A stretch of 35,210 bases of DNA from a virus. Where the stretch lies: IMG/VR virus record IMGVR_UViG_3300005607_000032, positions 1 to 35,210 of that record; one strand, 5' to 3'. Below, piece after piece: positions 6,257 to 12,781 of the stretch; within the stretch, counting starts at the first letter, position 1, and the number at the start of each line of letters is the position of its first letter. The notes beneath the pieces were generated by a model that was not told the DNA's origin, searched no databases, and was given only the letters and a program-made list of their open reading frames with translations. Position numbers and translations under genes: made by a program.

Positions 6257-7177
6257 ATGGAAGACATTAAGCTGAGAGATAAGCGCAAGCCGGGGCATTG
6301 CTGGCAGGATAACGAGCTGTATGATGCTTTCCAGCCGATTGTGGGGCCACATGCCGTTTTGGTATACGTGCATCTCACGCGGGAATCCTATTCCGCGACG
6401 GTGAGCTATAGCTTGCGCAAGCTGGCCGATGCGACAGGAATCAGTCGCTCGGCAGTCTGGCGTAACCTTGCTGTCCTCGAATACGTCGGCATTTTGCGAT
6501 TGCAGCGCGGGGAAGGTTCTGCGCAGAGCACATGCGTGTTGCTTGACCTGAAGGAAGCCGCAGAGCGTCTTGGTGCGGTCTACAATCGCAAGCGATCCTC
6601 GTATGTATTCACTGACGTAGCAATAGCCAAACTGCGCGCGGAAGTTACTGCCCTTCGTAAGCGTCTGCATCAGTCAAAAGCGAACGAAATTTGTGTCTCC
6701 CTGGGGGACACAAAATCTGAGGAAAACTTTTGCGCGCCTGTTTCCCAAGGAGACGCTAGTGTCTCCCTGCGGGGGGATTTGTGTCTCCCTGAAGGGGGTC
6801 CGCATCAATATTGTGAACAAAACACAATACACAATACAAACCCACCCCCTACCCCCTCCCTACTGGAGGGGGGTGTGCTCGAAGACGCGCTTGAGTACGT
6901 GATGCGCGAGTGCGGCTTCACCAGTGAACGCATTAAGCGCGCGTTGCGTAAGCAACTGGCCCTCTGGAAAGCTCGCAACACCGGAAAAGCCTATGACGCT
7001 GCTGATGAATTTATCTCCTCGTGGCACGAGTACTGCAAAGTCACGCCATTTCTGCGCATTCAGTGGGGCCCGTGGAAGTTCATCGCGGAGGGACATTGGC
7101 TGAGGCCTGACAGTTGGCCTCTTGACCAGCAGGCACTGGCTCGTTGGCGTGAATCGAGAGTGGGAGTGAGGCAATGA
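6257..7177 (+). CDS. HTH replication-initiator-like protein (lambda O analogue)
   Basis: The protein has 306 residues from ATG 6257. The N-terminal part is a winged helix ('YSLRKLADATGISRSAVWRN' followed by 'LAVLEYVGILRLQRGEG'), as in phage and plasmid initiators. The middle (residues about 145-206) is a low-complexity linker encoded by repeated DNA (separate entry). The C-terminal part is helical ('GFTSERIKRALRKQLALWK') with a Trp-rich end, similar to domains that contact host replication factors. The position at the end of the early operon and the repeats inside the gene fit an O-type initiator that binds an origin within its own gene. No helicase or helicase loader is visible nearby. It is translationally coupled to the next gene. 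Confidence 0.7.
   Translation: MEDIKLRDKRKPGHCWQDNELYDAFQPIVGPHAVLVYVHLTRESYSATVSYSLRKLADATGISRSAVWRNLAVLEYVGILRLQRGEGSAQSTCVLLDLKEAAERLGAVYNRKRSSYVFTDVAIAKLRAEVTALRKRLHQSKANEICVSLGDTKSEENFCAPVSQGDASVSLRGDLCLPEGGPHQYCEQNTIHNTNPPPTPSLLEGGVLEDALEYVMRECGFTSERIKRALRKQLALWKARNTGKAYDAADEFISSWHEYCKVTPFLRIQWGPWKFIAEGHWLRPDSWPLDQQALARWRESRVGVRQ
6690..6873. other. Putative replication origin: iterons, AT-rich tract and hairpin
   Basis: GTGTCTCCCTG occurs exactly at 6693, 6759 and 6781. Copy 1 is the left half of a palindrome, TTTGTGTC (6690-6697)/GACACAAA (6707-6714). Copy 2 is preceded by an inverted partial copy, GGAGAC (6749-6754)/GTCTCC (6761-6766). An AT-rich stretch with CACAATA repeats follows (about 6806-6840), then a C-rich tract and the hairpin CCCCCTCC/GGAGGGGG (6852-6859/6865-6872). 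Copies 1 and 2 are read in one codon frame and copy 3 in another, so the conservation is at DNA level. The layout (iterons followed by an easily melted tract inside an initiator gene) resembles lambdoid origins. Confidence 0.6.
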
Positions 7178-7569
7178 AACCGCGAAAATTTTTACTGCTG
7201 ATGTCGAAGAATGAAACGGTATGCGGGTGCAAGAAGTTCTTGCTGGAGACGCGCGGGCACTATCGCGTGCTGGAAGCGCGCGATCCGGATGCAATGCATA
7301 CGCTGCTCGCAACTCAAGATGTTTCTCTCGTGCTGATTGACCTGGATACGAATGCCAGCCACGTTGCGCAGAATGTGAAGGAATTCAGTGCATCTCTTCC
7401 GGTCGTTCTGTTCAGCAGCCTGCTCTCCAGCAATGAATATGACATCGGGAATGCAGATGCTTTGTTGACGCGGGATTCTACGACGGTGGAGCTTCTGGAG
7501 TGTGTCGCAATTCTGACTATGCGGTCCGAAAAAATGCAACAACGTTGCAGAATGCAACACAAACAGTAA
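7174..7569 (+). CDS. Degenerate response-regulator receiver domain protein
   Basis: The protein has 131 residues and starts at the ATGA overlap at 7174. The whole length reads as a single receiver domain: beta1 'RKFLLLMS', helix, 'GHYRVLEARDPDAMHTLL', beta3 'VSLVLIDLD', 'LPVVLFSS', and 'ADALLTRDST'. The usual acceptor Asp is present in 'VLID' (residue 56) and the Ser/Thr switch residue in 'LFSS'. The acidic pair that binds magnesium after beta1 is replaced by 'SKNE', and the conserved Lys is an Arg. It is therefore probably a non-phosphorylated, pseudo-receiver protein working through protein contacts. Its coupling to the initiator gene suggests a role in controlling replication. There is no output domain. 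Confidence 0.62.
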   Translation: MKPRKFLLLMSKNETVCGCKKFLLETRGHYRVLEARDPDAMHTLLATQDVSLVLIDLDTNASHVAQNVKEFSASLPVVLFSSLLSSNEYDIGNADALLTRDSTTVELLECVAILTMRSEKMQQRCRMQHKQ

Positions 7570-7792
7570 CGAAATAGGACTTTTGAAAAGAAATGTGTTG
7601 TCGGACGCCTGATTTGTTCTTATTCTGCATTTAGGATTTTTTTGGCAGACTCCTCAACTGCCGTAGAAAATAACGATCTACCGCGCCAGCATAGCTCTGG
7701 ATGGCACTGCGTAGTGGGCCTTATAGATTGCCTCGACTGAGGTGTCTCTTCCGTTCACATGACTTTTCTGCTGCGCTTTTGAAAATAAAGCC

Positions 7793-8245
7793 GTGGCAAA
7801 GTTCCGCAAGAGAGAAACCAATCAGGAATTCCTGGTCTTTTCGGACAATACATCGCTTGGCTGGCGTATTATTCGCCGCACCAGTTTCTCCGCGGGCGAG
7901 TCGAGAGTAGAGAAAGGCATCTGGCGCAGAGTGTATGACGATATGAGCAATCATATCGGCTATCAGCCATTTGGTGCTGGTCCCACTGACAAAGAGATTC
8001 CATCGCGATCCTCGAATCCTTCCATTTCACTAAGAGAGATGGAGGCATTTGCGGGTACTGCGTTCGCGCGTGGAAAATCGCGGACTGCACATCTGTCAGA
8101 GTCGAGACGAATGGAGAGGATAGCGCGCAAATTCGCGCCGGAAGATTTCATCGAGCGCACGGCAGAAAAAGTCCGGCTATGGAAGCGGCTTGCGCCGCGA
8201 CGTGAAGATCCGCTGTGCGTGAAGGTGTCACCATGTCAATCCTGA
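7793..8245 (+). CDS. Unknown basic protein
   Basis: The protein has 150 residues from GTG 7793, preceded by a 223-base gap (7570-7792) that shows no clear gene. It is strongly basic with many Arg/Ser, no membrane segment and no motif I recognise; the second half ('RRMERIARKFAPEDFIERTA') looks helical. The start is uncertain because no good ribosome binding site is visible. It overlaps the next small gene by 13 bases. It begins the second block of plus-strand genes leading into lysis. Confidence 0.5.
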   Translation: MAKFRKRETNQEFLVFSDNTSLGWRIIRRTSFSAGESRVEKGIWRRVYDDMSNHIGYQPFGAGPTDKEIPSRSSNPSISLREMEAFAGTAFARGKSRTAHLSESRRMERIARKFAPEDFIERTAEKVRLWKRLAPRREDPLCVKVSPCQS

Positions 8246-8418
8246 ATGGACCTACGAACCAGACGCTGGACTTCAACCTGGTGGCAGCTACGCCGGGCAT
8301 TGGTAAAACTATGGAGCCTAAATTATGCGAGTTCTGTGGCCGTCAGTTTTTTCGTGAAGTTCCGGAGCGCACCGAAGAAGGAAGAAAATATTGCGGGCGC
8401 TGTAACTGCCAGCGTTGA
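8233..8418 (+). CDS. Small zinc-ribbon protein
   Basis: The protein has 61 residues from ATG 8233, with GAAGG about 10 bases upstream. The C-terminal half carries CEFCGRQFFRE and CGRCNC, a two-knuckle zinc ribbon; the N-terminal half is probably disordered. Function unknown. It is one of several very small zinc-ribbon proteins scattered through this prophage. Confidence 0.55.
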   Translation: MSILNGPTNQTLDFNLVAATPGIGKTMEPKLCEFCGRQFFREVPERTEEGRKYCGRCNCQR

Positions 8419-8448
8419 ATCTGCCAACAATAGTGCGGGAGAGAAGCT

Positions 8449-8832
8449 TTGGATGAAGCCGTGCTGGAAGAGAAGATTGATGCGCTTCGAGATGATCTGC
8501 GCCGCGAAGTAGGAGAAAAGTATGACATCCTGCGACGCGAATTAGACGATAAGCATACACAAAACCGCAAGGACATTCACGATCTGCGTAATGGTCAGCA
8601 GAACATGCAGGACCGCGTGCTGCTCAAAGTGGAAGCCATCAACACAATGCTTCAGGACATGCGGATCAAACAGGCAGAAAGTACCGGGCTGCGGGAAATG
8701 GTAAGCAGTCTGGCGCAAAAGGTTGATGCGCTTACATCGGGCCAATCGCGACAAGGCGGGGTTTGGGAATTTTTGAAAGTGATTGTGCCGTGGCTGATTG
8801 CCGCTGGCGCAATGTTATGGAAGCACTCATGA
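8449..8832 (+). CDS. XhlA-like coiled-coil membrane protein (putative holin accessory)
   Basis: The protein has 127 residues from TTG 8449, with GGGAGAGAAG upstream. Residues 1-95 form a long charged coiled coil, and the C-terminus (about 105-125) is a single membrane helix, 'FLKVIVPWLIAAGAMLW', ending in KHS. This is the plan of XhlA-type proteins, which sit beside endolysin genes and help holins. The gene overlaps the muramidase-like gene at ATGA (8829), supporting a lysis role. No enzymatic motif is seen. Confidence 0.62.
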   Translation: MDEAVLEEKIDALRDDLRREVGEKYDILRRELDDKHTQNRKDIHDLRNGQQNMQDRVLLKVEAINTMLQDMRIKQAESTGLREMVSSLAQKVDALTSGQSRQGGVWEFLKVIVPWLIAAGAMLWKHS

Positions 8833-9176
8833 TGAGTTTTATTCATGCGATTGCGCGGCAGGAAGGCTGGTCGGTCATTGGCGCACGTTGTCGGCGCAAT
8901 AACAATCCAGGCAATATTCGCTTTGGATCGTTTGCGTATCGGCTTGGAGCGCGTGAGCAAGACGATGCAGGCTTCGCCATTTTTCCGAGCGAAGCGCAAG
9001 GCTGGCAGGCCCTCCGCGAACTGCTGGAAGCCAATTACAAGGGCCTCACTATTGCGCAGGCAATTGGAAGATATGCTCCATCCGGCGAAAACAACACGCA
9101 AGCTTACATTGCTCATGTATGCGCGTGGACAGGTCTCAGCCCAGATCATGTGCTGGTAGATCTCGATTTCAATTAG
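8829..9176 (+). CDS. GNIR-motif peptidoglycan hydrolase (putative endolysin)
   Basis: The protein has 115 residues. It opens with 'FIHAIARQEGW', where the Glu is a candidate catalytic acid, then 'RRNNNPGNIRFG', 'GFAIFPSEAQGWQAL' and 'YAPSGENNTQAYI', followed by a short end. This series defines the small lysozyme/transglycosylase-like domain found in phage endolysins and virion proteins with the NNPGNIR motif. It likely cuts the glycan backbone of peptidoglycan. There is no signal peptide, so export depends on the neighbouring membrane proteins. ATG 8829 was chosen for its overlap with the previous stop. Confidence 0.75.
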   Translation: MMSFIHAIARQEGWSVIGARCRRNNNPGNIRFGSFAYRLGAREQDDAGFAIFPSEAQGWQALRELLEANYKGLTIAQAIGRYAPSGENNTQAYIAHVCAWTGLSPDHVLVDLDFN

Positions 9177-9186
9177 GAGTTGAGTA

Positions 9187-9360
9187 ATGGAAAAGCTGCG
9201 TGGGAATCGAACCACATGGATCGGGATTCTGACAATTGCCGGCGCGTTGATCCAGGCGGGCATAGCAGTGCTGCAACATCAGCATGTGGACTGGACGATG
9301 TTGTATAGCTCAGTGTCCACCGGGCTGGTTGCGATCCATGCGGCCGATGCAAAGCAATAG
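9187..9360 (+). CDS. Small membrane protein, putative holin
   Basis: The protein has 57 residues from ATG 9187, with AGGAG (9175-9179) well placed. After a short basic start ('MEKLRGNRTTWIG') there is a hydrophobic stretch, 'ILTIAGALIQAGIAVL', a polar turn with 'HQHVDW', then a weaker second hydrophobic stretch ending in 'AADAKQ'. This plan, directly after an endolysin gene, is typical of small phage holin-like proteins. The similarity is of layout only. Confidence 0.6.
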   Translation: MEKLRGNRTTWIGILTIAGALIQAGIAVLQHQHVDWTMLYSSVSTGLVAIHAADAKQ

Positions 9361-9379
9361 GTGAATTTGGAGAGAATGA

Positions 9380-9658
9380 ATGGCTAACATACTTGTGAAC
9401 ATCGAAAAAGGTATCGAGGTGGCTGCTGAGGATATTTTGGGATTCTTCAGCAAAGCAGAAAAAGCTGCGCCTGGAGCGGTGGCAGCGCTGGCAGTGCTCT
9501 TAGGCGCAGCAAGCAAAGTCGTCAGCGATATTTCTATGGATGCGCATAATCCGGCGCAACTGCTCAGCGTATCGCTGACTCAGCAGCAGTGGGCCGACAT
9601 CAAAAGCGTGTGGCCTGATATTGTTCACTTCGCGGCCGAGCTGGGGATCAAACTTTAG
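9380..9658 (+). CDS. Small helical protein in the lysis region
   Basis: The protein has 92 residues from ATG 9380, with GGAGAG upstream. It has an amphipathic N-terminal helix, 'NIEKGIEVAAEDILGFFSKA', a small-residue hydrophobic stretch, 'GAVAALAVLLGAASKVV', and a C-terminal 'LTQQQWADIKSVWPDIVHF' segment. It may associate with the membrane. I do not recognise the family; holin or lysis accessory is a guess from the neighbours. Confidence 0.58.
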   Translation: MANILVNIEKGIEVAAEDILGFFSKAEKAAPGAVAALAVLLGAASKVVSDISMDAHNPAQLLSVSLTQQQWADIKSVWPDIVHFAAELGIKL

Positions 9659-9659
9659 C

Positions 9660-9800
9660 GTGCCATCCATGCGGAAGGAAGAGCGAATACAGTTGCGTCT
9701 GGTGCGCAAAGCAATTGCTGAAATTGAGCAGCGGCGCAAAACGCTCACGGCGCAACTGAAATTCCTTCGTGCAAAACAAAAAGTTCTGGTGCGGCAATGA
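9660..9800 (+). CDS. Very small basic coiled-coil protein
   Basis: The protein has 46 residues from GTG 9660, or 43 from ATG 9669. It is one long basic helix with heptad spacing ('IAEIEQRRKTLTAQLKFLRA'). The stop overlaps the next start (ATGA at 9797). The coupling and the tight packing between genes support translation. Function unknown. Confidence 0.5.
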   Translation: MPSMRKEERIQLRLVRKAIAEIEQRRKTLTAQLKFLRAKQKVLVRQ

Positions 9801-10069
9801 CAGAGATGCATGCCATTCAGCAATTCACTCCTTTTACTCCTGTGAATTGGGAAACATTGAAAGCGGCAGTAAAGGAAAAGACTGGCATTGATATTACGTC
9901 AGATGCTGGCCTCGCAAGTTCGCGCGGGATAACGCTGCGCTGGGCTTACGACGCACAGGCGCAAACGCTCGAAGTGCAATTGATGGATCGCAAATGGTAT
10001 GACCCAGATGAACCAGCGATTGATCAGATGATTCATGATCTCGCTGAATCCGTCATGAACAGTAAATAG
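9797..10069 (+). CDS. Small unknown phage protein
   Basis: The protein has 90 residues, with ATG 9797 overlapping the previous stop. A helix, 'WETLKAAVKEKTGIDI', is followed by beta strands ('GITLRWAYDAQAQTLEVQLM') and a C-terminal helix, in the manner of a small alpha-beta domain. There are no cysteines and no membrane segment. I do not recognise it. It sits just before the HNH gene at the edge of the packaging module. Confidence 0.58.
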   Translation: MTEMHAIQQFTPFTPVNWETLKAAVKEKTGIDITSDAGLASSRGITLRWAYDAQAQTLEVQLMDRKWYDPDEPAIDQMIHDLAESVMNSK

Positions 10070-10070
10070 A

Positions 10071-10475
10071 ATGCCAAGTGCCGCGAAGGTGCCATGCCGT
10101 ACACAAGGCTGCGCCAATCTTGTAGAGGTTGGATATTGCGACCGCTGTCGGGCAAGCGGAAAAGGGCGCGACCGCCGACAAACGGCTGCGCAGCGCGGAT
10201 ACGGCTATCGCTGGCAGCGTGCGAGCAAAGCATATTTGCTGGCGCATCCATTTTGTGCAGATCCATATGGGTTGCATGAAGGATTGCCGGTTCGCGCAAC
10301 GTGCGTGGATCATATCGTGCCACATAAAGGTGCATACTGGCTTTTCTGGGATGCAGCGAATTGGCAACCGCTCTGCGATAGCTGCCACTCGCGTAAGACT
10401 GCTTCGGAGGACGGTGGTTTTGGCCGAGGGGGTGGGGGTCTATATTCCACGAAGGCGACCGCCCATAGACCGTGA
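10071..10475 (+). CDS. HNH endonuclease (packaging-associated)
   Basis: The protein has 134 residues. The N-terminus has a zinc site (CRTQGC ... CDRC), then a basic helix, 'GYGYRWQRASKAYL'. The HNH core is 'CVDHIVPHKG' (the first His pair) and 'NWQPLCDSCHSRKTASED', with the Asn and the CxxCH motif. HNH proteins placed directly before the terminase genes work with the terminase in HK97-type cos phages to nick or cut during DNA packaging; I infer the same here. The extreme C-terminus is Gly-rich and probably flexible. Confidence 0.88.
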   Translation: MPSAAKVPCRTQGCANLVEVGYCDRCRASGKGRDRRQTAAQRGYGYRWQRASKAYLLAHPFCADPYGLHEGLPVRATCVDHIVPHKGAYWLFWDAANWQPLCDSCHSRKTASEDGGFGRGGGGLYSTKATAHRP

Positions 10476-10490
10476 GCCAATCAAATTTTT

Positions 10491-10520
10491 GCATCTCCAA
10501 AATTGGAGAATTGGGGATGC
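10491..10520 (+). other. Hairpin between HNH and small terminase (possible cos/packaging signal)
   Basis: GCATCTCC (10491-10498) can pair with GGGGATGC (10513-10520) over 8 bp with one G-U. The alternative pairing CTCCAA/TTGGAG (10495-10500/10503-10508) competes with it. The gap 10476-10634 has no clear gene other than a possible 20-codon frame at 10618. In HK97-like phages the packaging start lies next to the small terminase gene, so this is the place to look for cos, but there is no direct proof. Confidence 0.3.
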
Positions 10521-10634
10521 TGACAACACTCGGACGATCGGATAGCGACATAGGAAATGGCTTATTGAGCGAGATGCAGCCATTGACGCATTAACTCAGA
10601 TGTAGGAGAGCGCCGCGATGGTGCAATTGCTTAT

Positions 10635-11090
10635 ATGGGCAAAGGAAGACCAAGAAAGCCAACCGCACTTCATGAGTTAAGCGGAACTTTCGATAGGCAT
10701 CCAGAGCGGAAAAAGGAGCGTGCGAATGAGCCAAAGCCGGACGGCCCGCTCGGTCCTCCGCCAGCTAGCTTCTTAAGTGAATATTCGCCTACGGCCAAGG
10801 CGCTGTTGCAGATATGGAATGAGTTAGTCGAGCAAGTTCCACCTGGAGTACTTACATCAGCCGACCGCTGGCATGTAGAGTTGGCTTGCCGCCTGATGTA
10901 TCGCGTTCGCAATGATCGAGCAAAAGCAGGTGATTATTCGCGACTGGATGTTTTGCTGGGAAAGATGGGAATGAATCCGGCAGACCGGTCAAAGGTGAAT
11001 GTAGTGCCTACTGCTCCGGTGCACGCACCTACGAATCCATTTATTGATCTGGTAAATGAAGAAAGCGAAGAAGTCGGCAAGCCAAATTAG
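10635..11090 (+). CDS. Small terminase subunit, P27 family
   Basis: The protein has 151 residues from ATG 10635. The opening 'GKGRPRKPTALHELSGTFDRHPERK' region (residues 2-27) is diagnostic of the P27 family: GRPPKPT...L.G....R...R. A helical core follows with 'LTSADRWHVELACRLMYR' and 'LGKMGMNPADRSKV', also typical. The subunit binds the packaging site and loads the large subunit onto phage DNA. The best ribosome binding site (TAGGAG at 10603) actually faces an ATG at 10618 of a short frame that overlaps this start, which may couple translation. It overlaps the large subunit gene by 35 bases. Confidence 0.9.
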   Translation: MGKGRPRKPTALHELSGTFDRHPERKKERANEPKPDGPLGPPPASFLSEYSPTAKALLQIWNELVEQVPPGVLTSADRWHVELACRLMYRVRNDRAKAGDYSRLDVLLGKMGMNPADRSKVNVVPTAPVHAPTNPFIDLVNEESEEVGKPN

Positions 11091-12774
11091 CTATGCCGAG
11101 CGTGCCGAATCTTACGCGCGCGATGTTGTAGATGGAACAACAATCGCATGCAAATGGGTAAGGCTTGCTTGTAAGCGCCATCTGGATGACCTGAGGTTGA
11201 GCCGACTCGATACGTATCGCTGGCGCTTTGACGCTGCAAAGGCCAATCGTTTCTGCCGATTTTTCGAGGGCCTGCCGCATGTCAAAGATGATTTCCGCGG
11301 AAACGCGGCGCGTGGTCAGTTATTCAAACTGGAGGGATGGCAAATTTTTGGTTTGTGCAGTATCTTCGGCTGGGTTGACAAGAAGCACGGCTACCGAAGA
11401 TTTACGGAAGCATATTGGGAAGTGCCGCGCAAGAATGGAAAGACTCCGATTGCAGCCGGCATTGGGCTTTACATGCTATGCGCTGATGGGGAATATGGCG
11501 CAGAGATATTTGCCGGCGCAACATCAAAGGAGCAGGCTGGAGAAGTATTTGGTGCTGCTCGGAACATGGCTTTGGCATCGTCGCAGTTACGCGAGGCCTT
11601 CGGAATATGGTGCAATGCCGCCAGCATTGTAATTCCAACGAAGAACAGCGCGTTTAAGCCGCTCAAAGGTAATCCAGGTGACGGACCATCTCCTTCGTGC
11701 GTGCTCGTTGATGAGTATCACGAACACAAAACAAATTCCCTGGTAGATTGGGCGCGGACTGGAATGCAGGCACGGCGTCAGCCGCTGTTGTTTGAGATCA
11801 CTACAGCGGGCAGCGATATGAGTTCTCCGTGCTTCGACAAACATCTTGAGGTGCAGGAAGTCCTGGAAGGGCATCGCGAAAATGATCGGCTGTTTGGGAT
11901 CATCTTCACGGTAGATGAAGGAATCGGATGGACTACGAAAAAAGCCGTCCAGATGGCAAACCCAAATCTCGGTGTATCAGTCAATCCGGAACAGATATTT
12001 CACGATCAGAAGCAGGCAGCGCAAAGCGCACGGCAGCAGAACCAGTTTAAGACGAAGAACCTGAACATTTGGGTAAATGCAGATGTTGCCTGGATGAACA
12101 TGGAGAAGTGGAACCAGTGCGCCGCGCCTCTCAGGATTGAGGATTTCGCGGGTGATATGTGCATTGAGTCCTGCGATCTGGCATCACGAATTGACACGGT
12201 TTCCAGTGTGCGGCTTTTCAAGCGAGAACAGGATGATGGTGATCACTACTACTGCTTCAGCCGTCACTATCTGAATCAGGTTGCAGTCGAGGACGAGAAA
12301 AACACGCACTTCCGCGCATGGCGGGACCGTGGATATCTCATCCAGACGCCTGGAGATGTGACGCATTACAGCCGCGTGATTGAAGACCTGGCAGCGGATT
12401 CTCGGACCCTCAACTTACGCGAGATTGTTTTCGATCCATTCCATGCCGCGGGCCTGATACAGTTCCTTCGCGAGCGTGAAGATTGGAACCAAAGTGTAGA
12501 GTGTGTTGAGATCAAGCAGACCATTGAGAATATGTCGGCGCCAATGAAAGAACTGGAAGCCATTGTGTTGAGCGGACGTTTTCACTTTGATGGTAATCCG
12601 GTCCTTAGCTGGATGATATCGAACACTGTTTGTCACCGGGACCGGAAGGAGAACATCTTCCCGGTCCGCAATCGCGTGCAGAACAAAATTGACGGGACCG
12701 TTGCTCTGATTATGGCGCTTAGTCGCGCTATGGTGCTTTCACCTGCAACCGCAGGAACGATCGAGGTCTGGTAA
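11056..12774 (+). CDS. Large terminase subunit
   Basis: The protein has 572 residues. This is the packaging motor and nuclease. The N-terminal ATPase has a Walker A-like 'RKNGKT' after 'YWEVP' (about residue 120) and Walker B 'CVLVDEYHEH' (about residue 216), then 'LLFEITTAGSD' as coupling motif III. The C-terminal half carries acidic residues of an RNase H-like nuclease ('CIESCDLASRID', 'REIVFDPFHA'), and the very end is 'TIEVW'. The length and motif order fit the Terminase_1/HK97 group. The start at ATG 11056 lies inside the small-subunit gene, as is common. Confidence 0.93.
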   Translation: MKKAKKSASQISYAERAESYARDVVDGTTIACKWVRLACKRHLDDLRLSRLDTYRWRFDAAKANRFCRFFEGLPHVKDDFRGNAARGQLFKLEGWQIFGLCSIFGWVDKKHGYRRFTEAYWEVPRKNGKTPIAAGIGLYMLCADGEYGAEIFAGATSKEQAGEVFGAARNMALASSQLREAFGIWCNAASIVIPTKNSAFKPLKGNPGDGPSPSCVLVDEYHEHKTNSLVDWARTGMQARRQPLLFEITTAGSDMSSPCFDKHLEVQEVLEGHRENDRLFGIIFTVDEGIGWTTKKAVQMANPNLGVSVNPEQIFHDQKQAAQSARQQNQFKTKNLNIWVNADVAWMNMEKWNQCAAPLRIEDFAGDMCIESCDLASRIDTVSSVRLFKREQDDGDHYYCFSRHYLNQVAVEDEKNTHFRAWRDRGYLIQTPGDVTHYSRVIEDLAADSRTLNLREIVFDPFHAAGLIQFLREREDWNQSVECVEIKQTIENMSAPMKELEAIVLSGRFHFDGNPVLSWMISNTVCHRDRKENIFPVRNRVQNKIDGTVALIMALSRAMVLSPATAGTIEVW

Positions 12775-12781
12775 AAACCGG

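Noticed and set aside
7570-7792. Possible gene or RNA in the 223-base gap after the receiver gene
   Set aside because: Only weak short inverted repeats and no supported frame; I see nothing definite in it.
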